In this document: positions 9,376 through 18,000 of the stretch, in pieces | Position numbering within the stretch: the first letter of the stretch is position 1 | How the letters are laid out: every line of letters starts with the position of its first letter | NCBI RefSeq assembly: GCF_008086165.1 | Contig: NZ_VSKL01000001.1 | Span: 992,001 to 1,056,000, forward strand | Length of the DNA stretch: 64,000 bases | Origin: Algorimicrobium algoritergicola | GTDB lineage: Bacteria > Bacteroidota > Bacteroidia > Flavobacteriales > Flavobacteriaceae | Direction of reading: 5' to 3' | Translations under genes and position numbers: made by a program | Notes under the pieces: model-generated | Database searches by the model: none | Told to the model about the DNA's origin: nothing | Seen by the model: the letters and a program-made list of their open reading frames with translations, nothing else

Positions 9376-10719
9376 TTAATAATTTAGTGTGTTTAGTACG
9401 GTTTCTAGTTCAGATTTTTTAGTAATAACATTAAACATGGACTGCAAATATTCCTGTTGTGCAGTATATAGTTGTGTTTGTGCTTGTCTTAAATCGAAAC
9501 TAGATGCAATACCTTCAAAAAATTTGGTTTGGTTTTTTTGCTCGATTCGTTCCGCTAAATTTAAATTCTGTTGTTTGTTTTGGTATTCTTCAATGGCAAA
9601 CTGGTAGTCACTTTTTGCTGCTGATATTTGAAATTTTAACTGTTGTTCGGTTTCTGTTAGTTCCTCTTGAGCTATTTCTAAATCTATTTGAGCACGTTGG
9701 GTGGCTGCACTTCGCATACCTGAACTAAATATGGGAATAGACATGTTTACGCCAAAAAGGGAAGAACCATAATATTCTTGGTTGTTATTTGCAAAAGTAA
9801 ACGTTTCACTATAGCCACTATAACCGCCATTTATAAAAGCGCTTAACCTAGGAAGAAAGGTGCTTTTTTCAAGTTTTAAAAGTAATTCTTTAGAGACCTC
9901 TTGGTTTTTTGCAATTTGGAAATCAATACTGTTTTCAATATTTTCGTCGGCTTCTAATAATTCTAATGAGATATTTTGAAGCGTCAAAATTTCTAAACTA
10001 TCTATTAGTGAGATGGGCGCATTTAAATCGATTCCCAAAGTAATATTGAATAATTGATAGGCTATATTTTTAGAGCGCTTCACATTGTTTAAATAGTTTT
10101 CTAAACCCGTTAAGGTAATTTGTAGTTGCTCAACGCTTTCTTCTTCCGCTAAACCATTTTCATATATTTTGGTGGTTTCGTAAAGGTTTTTTTGAAGCAC
10201 CTCAATGTTTTTATTGACAATGTTCAAATTTTCTTCGGCTAAAAGCACGTTTCCATACGCATTGATTACGGCATTTCTTACTTCTAAATCGGTTTTGATT
10301 TTAGCATTTTCAGAAATTTCTAAATACACCTTGGCCGACTGAAGGCCTACTATATATGAGCCATCAAACAACAACTGATTTAATGTTGCTGTGGCTGTTA
10401 AGCTTTGTTTTGGGCTAAACGTTACGGGTTGAAAGGTGCCAGGAGGTCCGCCTGCTATTTCTGCCGGTAATAATGATACTTGCTGTTTTATCCAATTTTG
10501 GTAATCTACAGCGCCATTTATTTGCGGTAAACCTGTAGCTGTGGTTTCCCATTTTTGCTTTTCGGCAGCTTCAATATCTCTGACAGCATTTTTTACTGAT
10601 CTGTTATGTATTAAAGCATAATCTATAGCTTCTTGCAACGTAAATGTGGTTGGCGTTTCTTGAGCTATTAACCAAGTTGAAAATAATAGGCTGACTATTA
10701 ATAGTGATTTATGTTTCAT
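9376..10719 (-). CDS. TolC-family outer-membrane efflux protein
   Basis: A 447-residue protein with a signal peptide (cleavage near LIAQ at residue 20) and two repeats of the outer-membrane efflux (OEP) helical-barrel domain. The N-terminal FTLQEAIDYALIHN and the repeated long amphipathic helices are typical of the family. It forms the outer-membrane exit duct for the adjacent RND pump. It starts 8 bp after the TetR regulator stop, so regulator and pump parts form one transcription unit. Confidence 0.92.
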   Translation of the reverse strand: MKHKSLLIVSLLFSTWLIAQETPTTFTLQEAIDYALIHNRSVKNAVRDIEAAEKQKWETTATGLPQINGAVDYQNWIKQQVSLLPAEIAGGPPGTFQPVTFSPKQSLTATATLNQLLFDGSYIVGLQSAKVYLEISENAKIKTDLEVRNAVINAYGNVLLAEENLNIVNKNIEVLQKNLYETTKIYENGLAEEESVEQLQITLTGLENYLNNVKRSKNIAYQLFNITLGIDLNAPISLIDSLEILTLQNISLELLEADENIENSIDFQIAKNQEVSKELLLKLEKSTFLPRLSAFINGGYSGYSETFTFANNNQEYYGSSLFGVNMSIPIFSSGMRSAATQRAQIDLEIAQEELTETEQQLKFQISAAKSDYQFAIEEYQNKQQNLNLAERIEQKNQTKFFEGIASSFDLRQAQTQLYTAQQEYLQSMFNVITKKSELETVLNTLNY

Positions 10720-10727
10720 TGTTTGTT

Positions 10728-11345
10728 TTAGTCTATTTTTATTTTTGAGCTGTCACTTAATATGGAGTCTAATTTGTCAATTCCTTTTTTGGTGCTAATC
10801 CCACGAATATGATATTCTAAATAATTATCCATCAATTGTTTCATTGGGAAATCATTGGTTGGAAATATGTCAACATCTTTTAAACTCATCATGGTATTAA
10901 AGTAGAGTCGGGACACAAACTCTACATCAATGGAATTACGATAAAGCCCTTCTGAAACACCACGAATTAAGTTGTTTTTTACACAATCTTGCATGATGTG
11001 AAATTGATCGTTTTTTAGAGATTCGAAAATTTTAGGATAATATTTTTTTAGTTGGTATTGTGGTGATGATTTTTCATCTTTTAAATGTGTCATGGTGAAT
11101 TTCTTGATTTCAAAAATTTCATCAATAGGATTTTGATTTAAGGCACAAATACAATCAATACCATGCGAAATAAACTCAAACATGTACAAGGTTGTTGCCT
11201 GAACTAATTTCGTTTTCGTGGCATAATGCAGGTATATGGTTTTTTTCGACACACCAATTTCATTGGCAATATCGTCCATGGTCACGCTTTTAAACCCGTA
11301 GTTTAAAAACAAATCAGCCGAACTTTTAAGAATTTTATCTTTCAT
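10728..11345 (-). CDS. TetR/AcrR-family regulator of the efflux operon
   Basis: DNA-binding repressor-type protein of about 205 residues. The N-terminal helix-turn-helix is clear (VTMDDIANEIGVSKKTIYLHY), and the C-terminal helical domain is the usual ligand/dimerisation part. I choose the ATG at 11345: the upstream in-frame ATG at 11357 lies inside the -7 promoter box, so it could not be translated from that promoter. It is the first gene of the efflux operon, and a long inverted repeat overlapping its promoter is a good candidate operator, implying autoregulation together with the pump. Confidence 0.88.
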   Translation of the reverse strand: MKDKILKSSADLFLNYGFKSVTMDDIANEIGVSKKTIYLHYATKTKLVQATTLYMFEFISHGIDCICALNQNPIDEIFEIKKFTMTHLKDEKSSPQYQLKKYYPKIFESLKNDQFHIMQDCVKNNLIRGVSEGLYRNSIDVEFVSRLYFNTMMSLKDVDIFPTNDFPMKQLMDNYLEYHIRGISTKKGIDKLDSILSDSSKIKID

Positions 11346-11354
11346 AATAAGGTG

Positions 11355-11385
11355 CAAATGTATTAAAGGTAACTTTAAAAACCAA
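11355..11385 (-). promoter_or_regulatory. Promoter of TetR-efflux operon
   Basis: On the minus strand TTG (11385-11383), a 20-bp spacer and TACATTTG (11362-11355) fit the Bacteroidota promoter consensus. The regulator start codon lies 9 nt beyond the -7 box, so the leader is very short. Confidence 0.65.
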
Positions 11386-11411
11386 AAAAGTTTCCAAAGT
11401 ATTAACCTTTT
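11365..11411. promoter_or_regulatory. Candidate TetR operator (long imperfect inverted repeat)
   Basis: The outer arms read AAAGGTAAC (from 11365) and TTAACCTTTT (to 11411). Inner arms ACTTTAAAAAC and GTTTCCAAAGT are also near-complementary. The repeat covers the -33 to -7 region of the TetR promoter and lies just upstream of the divergent polyprenyl synthase promoter. The placement suits repression of the efflux operon by its own TetR protein; this is inference. Confidence 0.5.
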
Positions 11412-11431
11412 CTTAATATTGGAGAAAGGTG

Positions 11432-11463
11432 TTGTAATAATTAAATGAATTGCCTTATTTTTG
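11432..11463 (+). promoter_or_regulatory. Promoter of polyprenyl synthase gene, near-leaderless
   Basis: TTG (11432-11434), a 21-bp spacer and TATTTTTG (11456-11463) match the consensus. The preferred start ATG at 11468 begins only 4 nt after the -7 box, so the transcript would be leaderless or nearly so. Confidence 0.6.
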
Positions 11464-11467
11464 CTTC

Positions 11468-12442
11468 ATGCAAAACACACCTTTTTATCAGCAAGCCTTT
11501 GTAGATTACTTGGACGCTTATATTCAAGAGAAAGAACCAAAATCACTATACGACCCTATTAATTATATTTTACAATTAGGCGGAAAACGCTTGCGTCCAG
11601 TTTTAACTTTAATGACTGCAGAGATTTTTGATTGTCATTATACAAAAGCGTTGAATGCGGCTTTAAGTATTGAGGTTTTTCATAATTTTTCATTGGTACA
11701 TGATGATATTATGGATGATGCACCTTTGCGAAGAGGTCAGGAAACCGTTCATGAGAAATGGGGTTTAAACACGGGGATTTTATCTGGTGATGCCATGCTA
11801 ATTATGGCTTATCAATTGTTTGAAAACTATGAACCCGAAACGTTTCAAGCACTTGCAAAGTTATTTAGCAAAACAGCTTTACAGGTTTGTGAAGGTCAGC
11901 AATATGATGTGGATTTTGAAATGCGTGATGATGTGTCCATTCCCGAATATCTAAAAATGATTGAATATAAAACGGCTGTTTTAGTTGCTGCTGCAATGGA
12001 AATGGGAGCAATTGTTGCGCAGGTCTCGGAAGAAGATAAACGCAATATGTACGAGTTTGGTAAAAATTTAGGAATTGCCTTTCAACTTCAAGATGATTAT
12101 TTAGATGCATTTGGCAATCCAGAAACTTTTGGGAAACAGGTTGGCGGTGATATTATTGAAAATAAAAAAACCTATTTGTATTTAAAAGCGTTGGAGTTTT
12201 CTAGTGATGATGATAAGCAGCAGCTTTTACATTTATATAGTTTAAAACCAACCGATCAGACCAATAAAATTGAAACGATTAAAGATATTTTTGACACCTC
12301 TGGTTCTAGTTTAGCAACCAAGCAAGTTATTGAAGAATATACCAATAAAGCATTTGATGTTTTAGATAAGCTACAAATTTCTGAAGTCAAAAAAACGTTA
12401 TTAAAAACGTTTGGCCAGCAGTTAATGAACAGGAATGTATAA
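11468..12442 (+). CDS. Polyprenyl diphosphate synthase
   Basis: All-helical prenyltransferase of about 324 residues that condenses isopentenyl diphosphate with an allylic diphosphate. It carries the first aspartate-rich motif (HDDIMDDAPLRRG) and the second (QDDYLDAFG), plus the early GGKRLRP segment that binds diphosphate. Such genes supply farnesyl/geranylgeranyl or longer chains for menaquinone and lipid carriers; chain length is not evident. The ATG at 11468 is chosen because the upstream in-frame start at 11450 precedes the -7 box. The stop overlaps the next start by one base. Confidence 0.92.
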   Translation: MQNTPFYQQAFVDYLDAYIQEKEPKSLYDPINYILQLGGKRLRPVLTLMTAEIFDCHYTKALNAALSIEVFHNFSLVHDDIMDDAPLRRGQETVHEKWGLNTGILSGDAMLIMAYQLFENYEPETFQALAKLFSKTALQVCEGQQYDVDFEMRDDVSIPEYLKMIEYKTAVLVAAAMEMGAIVAQVSEEDKRNMYEFGKNLGIAFQLQDDYLDAFGNPETFGKQVGGDIIENKKTYLYLKALEFSSDDDKQQLLHLYSLKPTDQTNKIETIKDIFDTSGSSLATKQVIEEYTNKAFDVLDKLQISEVKKTLLKTFGQQLMNRNV

Positions 12443-12789
12443 TGCAATTACCAACTACTTTTACCGATTTAATTGATGAAGCTAATCAGGCAGAACTCTA
12501 TCAGAAGTTAATTCAGCAGTTGAATAAGGATTTAGCTTTGGCAAATGTGGATTTGGAATTGGATTTGGAAATACTCCCAACTAGTTTAAAATTCATGTTG
12601 CATGAAATGGTTTATAAATTGATTCAAGAAAAATTTATGGACTATTTAAACCTGCTCTATATTATTGATGTTTCTGAAACTAAAGTTCGCGAGTTGGACG
12701 GTTCAGATACCGTTATTATGGCAGAACAGGTGGCTTTTTTAGTGCTACAACGCGAGTGGCAAAAGGTTTGGTTTAAGAATAGGTATTGA
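12442..12789 (+). CDS. Small conserved hypothetical protein
   Basis: A 115-residue acidic, probably cytoplasmic and helical protein with no signal peptide, membrane helix or recognised motif. Its start shares one base with the stop of the polyprenyl synthase gene, so the pair is translationally coupled. I recall similar short proteins next to this synthase in other flavobacteria, but assign no function. Confidence 0.65.
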   Translation: MQLPTTFTDLIDEANQAELYQKLIQQLNKDLALANVDLELDLEILPTSLKFMLHEMVYKLIQEKFMDYLNLLYIIDVSETKVRELDGSDTVIMAEQVAFLVLQREWQKVWFKNRY

Positions 12790-12844
12790 TGCTTGACATT
12801 TTATATGCGAGTTGAAAACCCAAACTTTTCATAGATAAAAACAC

Positions 12845-14704
12845 TTAATTTTCTAAATATTCAACTAGCGGAACGTCTCTATCAACGTTTAGCTTTTTCT
12901 TTAATCTATATCTAGATTTCACAACACTTTCTTTCGATATTCCTAAAATGTCGCCAATCTCTTTTGTTTTTAAATTCAATTTTTCCAAACATATTAAGCG
13001 TTCTTCTGAATTTGTAATATCCTGATAATTCTTTCTAATTTGGACTAAAAAGGCGGGATACACTTTATTAAATCTGTTTTTAAATTCTGTCCATTCGTTT
13101 TCTGTTAATATCTTACTAGACATTAATGTTTCAATGTTTTTAGACTCATCAATTTTATTAAAATCCTTTTTGTATTTATCTACTTCGCCTTTTAAAATTT
13201 TAAGTTCGTTAGCATTAACCAAAAGTCTTTGAGTAAAAGAGACTAACTCTTCTTTATTTAAAGCCAATTGCTTTTTTAAGTTCGAGCTGCGTTTTCTTAA
13301 ATAATAAATAATGGTTAGTCCAAAAAATAAAATCATTATCAATACCAAAAATAGAATTGTTTTTCTGCGTTTCTCAATAGATTTTTGCTGTTCTAAAATT
13401 TTAATATCGGCCTTTTGTAAACTTATTTTTTTGTCTTTGGTTTCAGTTTCAAATAACGTCTGATAGTAAGATAACGCATTTACTTGCTTAACATTCTTTA
13501 AAGAATCGTTTAAATTAGAATATAATTTGAAGTACTTGTAGGCGTCTAATTCACCACCTTTATTCTCGTAGATTTTATATAAATTCTCATATATGGTTAG
13601 CATTCTGGTTTTTGCCTTATCTGCTTTGGCAAACTCAAGCGCTTCTAAATTAATTTTTATGGCTTCATCATGATTGTTTTGCTTGGAATAGAGATAACTT
13701 GTTTGTAACCTAGACTGGTTTATAAACCAAGGAGAAATGTTAGCGTTCTTTTTTATTAGATTTGTGGAGTCTAAGTAAACATTTGCGGTTTTTATATCTT
13801 TATCTGCATAAAATTTAGCCAAGACCGCATAGAATACTAATACCATACCATTTCTTTCTGATTCTATTGATTTTGCATATTCAATCCCTTCTAACAGGCT
13901 TTTTTCTTGACCTTTTAAATCTCCTAGTTCTTTTTGGGTTATGGCTTTATTAAAAAGCAAAGCAGATAAACTTTCGTTTTTATCATGAACATGTAAAATT
14001 TCAATTAATTTATTTTGTTCATCTAATGCTTTGTCGTGTAAGCCCATTTCACCATATAAAATGAAAATACTGTTTTGAGCATTAATAAAATAATCTATAT
14101 CGTTAAGATTTAGGTAGTAATTAGAAGCTTTTTGTGTGTCCTCTAATCCTTCTAAATAATTGCCTAATTCAAAATTGGTATTGCCTTTCGAGAGATAGGT
14201 GTCTGCCACGTAAATAGAATCTTTTTTTCCAAAGGTCTTAATTGCGATTGCGTAATTTTTATTAGCATTTACATATTCCTCTCGGTTTAAATAATATTCT
14301 CCTTTCTTAAAATAGATGTTTCCCTTGTGTTGAGAATCTTCAATTTTAGAAATAACATGTTCAAGCGTATCCATTAGTTGAAGCGCTCTTTCTGTCTGAT
14401 TTAGTCGAATATTGAACGTATAAAATGATTTTATAGCAAGCTCTGCAGCCCGATCATACTGCTCTAAATCCATCATTAAATAAACAGATTCTTCAACAAA
14501 ATTAGGGTAAACTATAGGGTCTCTATTTAAAAGTGGAATCAAATTATCTAGTACATCAGCTCTACTTTCTTTTGACTGAATGGTGTCTAGAACACTTAAA
14601 TAATGAGACCTCTGAATGGAGTCTGTAATGCTATCCGCTTCCTGTGCATGAAGGGTTGATGAAATAATTATATAAAAAAAGAACTGTAGGTAATGCTTTA
14701 ACAT
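12845..14704 (-). CDS. TPR-containing membrane regulator with C-terminal LuxR-type HTH
   Basis: A 619-residue protein: a signal-like N-terminus (cleavage near LHAQ), about ten tetratricopeptide repeats (residues 25 to about 400), a transmembrane helix (about 447-465), a coiled-coil, and a C-terminal helix-turn-helix (LKTKEIGDILGISKESVVKSRYRLKKKL). This is the Bacteroidota plan of a periplasmic TPR sensor joined through the membrane to a cytoplasmic DNA-binding tail. It is divergent from the giant secreted HYR protein gene, whose expression it might control; that is inference from position. Confidence 0.8.
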   Translation of the reverse strand: MLKHYLQFFFYIIISSTLHAQEADSITDSIQRSHYLSVLDTIQSKESRADVLDNLIPLLNRDPIVYPNFVEESVYLMMDLEQYDRAAELAIKSFYTFNIRLNQTERALQLMDTLEHVISKIEDSQHKGNIYFKKGEYYLNREEYVNANKNYAIAIKTFGKKDSIYVADTYLSKGNTNFELGNYLEGLEDTQKASNYYLNLNDIDYFINAQNSIFILYGEMGLHDKALDEQNKLIEILHVHDKNESLSALLFNKAITQKELGDLKGQEKSLLEGIEYAKSIESERNGMVLVFYAVLAKFYADKDIKTANVYLDSTNLIKKNANISPWFINQSRLQTSYLYSKQNNHDEAIKINLEALEFAKADKAKTRMLTIYENLYKIYENKGGELDAYKYFKLYSNLNDSLKNVKQVNALSYYQTLFETETKDKKISLQKADIKILEQQKSIEKRRKTILFLVLIMILFFGLTIIYYLRKRSSNLKKQLALNKEELVSFTQRLLVNANELKILKGEVDKYKKDFNKIDESKNIETLMSSKILTENEWTEFKNRFNKVYPAFLVQIRKNYQDITNSEERLICLEKLNLKTKEIGDILGISKESVVKSRYRLKKKLNVDRDVPLVEYLEN

Positions 14705-15018
14705 AAAAGGATATAACTCTTAGGGAGATTATTTTTTGAGTAAATATATGCGTTACAATTTAATTTATTCAATTTTAGGGGTTTCCATTACCTGTTTTAA
14801 TGGGATTACTAAATAGCTGTTTTTAACTTTTAAGGTGGTGTCTGGTTGTTTTTACTATTTCCATGAGAAAAATCAATTAAATTTAATTTTCTGAAATACA
14901 AGTGGATAAAGTTTAAATTTTTAATTGTCCATGTGTTTGTCCATGTTGAATGTTAGATTTTAAAGGTCTTGTTTGGTAACATTGATATAGCAAACTAGCA
15001 ATCATAAAATTTTTGAAC
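14705..15018. other. Divergent intergenic region, no gene seen
   Basis: About 310 bp of AT-rich sequence between the divergent TPR/HTH regulator and the HYR-repeat protein. It must hold both promoters. A stretch near 15008-15015 resembles a -7 box (AATTTTTG) just before the ATG at 15019, but I see no convincing -33 partner and no stable hairpin. Confidence 0.5.
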
Positions 15019-18000
15019 ATGAAACAAAAACAACTTAAGGGTAGATCCATCCTCAAAAACTGTATAAAAATCATTGATACTTCAATGGTAAATAATTTAG
15101 TCCAGAAGCAAAGACATCAGTTCAAACTGATTGCTTTACTAATTGCTTTTATTTTTAGTGGCAACATGCATGCACAAACACAGATAGGTTCTGATATTGA
15201 TGGCGAATCATTTTCCGATCAATTTGGAAGAGTCATAAGTTTAAATGCCGATGGCTCAATAATGGCCGTTGGTGGAGAATATAACGATGGTGCCGCACCA
15301 GATTCAGGCCATGTGAGAATCTTTCAAAATATAAATAATAATTGGCTTCAAATTGGTGCTGATATAAATGGCGTATCTGCAAGTGATTTTTTTGGGAGCT
15401 CTGTAGCTTTAAGTGCTGATGGTAATCGCGTTGTCATTGGAGCGCTTGGCGTAGATATTGGTACAGAAACTAATTATGGTACAGCTACAGTTTATGATAA
15501 TATAGGAAATAATTGGGTCCAAGTAGGATCTGTTCTTTTTGGAGAATCACAAAGCAATCAATTTGGAACTTCAGTTAGCATAAGTGATGATGGAAGTATT
15601 ATCGCTGTTGGAGCTTCATTTGGTGGCGCATCTAATGGAGGTTATATGCGTACCTATACGTTTTCTACAGATTGGGTTCAATTGGGACAAGATATAGATG
15701 GTATAGCATCTTCAGACTTTTTTGGTGTAGAGATTAGTTTAAGTGCAGATGGTACTATTGTTGCAGTAAGCGCTTCAGGAGCTAATGCTAACACCATTAA
15801 TAATTCTGGTCAAGTACAAGTATACCAATATAATAATAGCACAAGTTTATGGGAACAATTAGGACAAAACATGGATGGTGATAGTATCGACGATTTTTTT
15901 GGTCAATCACTAAGTTTAAGTTCAGATGGAACTAGACTTATTGCCGGAGCAAGGTCTGATATTGGTGGTTTAGATACAGGACTTGCAAAAATATATGAAT
16001 ATAATAATAGCACTAATTCTTGGGTGCTCATGCAAAACATAAATGGTGAAGCTGTAGGAGATAGGTTTGGAACATCAGCGAGTATTAGTGCTGATGGCAA
16101 CAGAGCTATTGTAGGGGCGAGATATAATGACGGCGTAAATGGTGTAGATTCTGGTCATGCAAGGGTATTTGAATTTAATAGCGGAACCAATGTCTGGGAA
16201 CAGTTGGGTTCCGATATAGACGGCGAAGCAACTAATGATGAATCTGGATATGCAGTCAGTATTAATAGTGATGGAACTCTAGTAGCCATTGGAGCCAGAT
16301 ACAATGATGCAGATGATGCATCTTCAAGCGCTAATTTTGGTCATGCAAGAGCGTTTAGCTTTGTTAATCTAGCACCAATAGCAGTTTGTCAAGATATTAT
16401 AGTACAACTAGATGCTATGGGTAATGCAACTATTTTACCAGAAGAAGTTGATGGAGGTTCTAGTGATCCCGAAGGTTCGGCATTGTCTTTTTCTGTTAGT
16501 CAAAACACGTTTGATTGCTCCAATTTAGGAACAAATATAGTAACCCTTACTGTTACAGATGCTGGACTAATTGGAGGAGATGAATTAACAGATACATGTA
16601 CAGCTACCGTAACTGTTGTAGAAGAAGCGCCTGTTGCAAATTGTACGGATGTTTCAATCTATTTAGATGAAAACGGAATGGCTTCAATAACAACAGAAGA
16701 TTTTTTTTTAAATAGTACTGGCAAACTCTATGGGTTAATACGTAACTCCAGTGTTAACAATATTGCGCTTTTTAATTACGATGCTAGCGTTCCTTCGGCA
16801 ATGGTCGATGATAGCTTTGCAGGAAGTTCTAATCTAACAGCGAATGGAAGCCACCTAGCTATAGATATCAACCCTGTTAATGAGGTTGTTTATTTATTAA
16901 AACAAGACGATTCTGGACCAACAGATATTAGCAATTTATATTCTATCACACTTCAAAATGGCACTTTAAATCCGGTACTAATTAGTTCTATAGCATCTGT
17001 CTCAGGGAGTAATAACGCCCTGGGCATGAGTTTTGGTGCAGATGGCACCTTATATTTTGCTTTCGATACAGGAGAAATAAACGCATACAATATTGCAACA
17101 TCTACAATGAGTGTATTTGCTTTAGTTAGTTCTAATGGTTTTGTAGGTCGTCTTACTACCGATTTAAAAAACAACAGATTGATTCATTCAACAGTGTCAA
17201 TTTCATCAAGTTTTAGTATTATATTAACTGAAATAGATTTAAACACAGGTGTTGTAAATTCTTTATTTACGGTAGAAACACCTAACTTTTGTAAAGCTCA
17301 AGGCATCGAATATGTTGGTAATGAAACCATTATAGTATCGCCCACAAATGGATGTAATGATCTTATTTCTATAAATCTTCTTACTCAAACCATAACAGGT
17401 ATAGGGGATGTTGCCGACACAAGTAGTAGTACAATAGACTTACTATATATAGCAGACTCCATTAATAATGCAACTTTATCAATTTCTAATTTTACATGTG
17501 CCGATATTGGTGATAACACCGTTACGGTTTCTGTTTCTGGAAGTTGTGGTACAGTTGTTACTTGTGATGCAATAGTTACTATAGTAGACTCACTTCCTGT
17601 AATAGAGTGCCCGTCAGATATGACTTTTAATGTAGATCCAGGAATGTGTGATGTTGTCGTTAATTTTAATACTCCTGTCTCTCCAGATAATTGTGCAGGT
17701 TCTGTAACAGTCACCCAAACAGAAGGGATGCCAAGTGGATCAAGTTTTTCAGCTGGATTACATATTATAGAGTTTACGGCTACAGATTTAAACGGCATAA
17801 CAACAATATGCAGCTTTACCATTTTTGTTCAAGATAATATACCCCCATCTATAACTTGCGCAGGAGATGTAGTAGTAGACAACGATTTGGGTTTATGTGG
17901 TGCAGCGGTAACTGTAACGACACCCACTCTAGTTGATAATTGTGGCACTGCTATTGCGCCTTCTACAGGATTAGTAAACTTTAATTTTGATGCTAATGGA

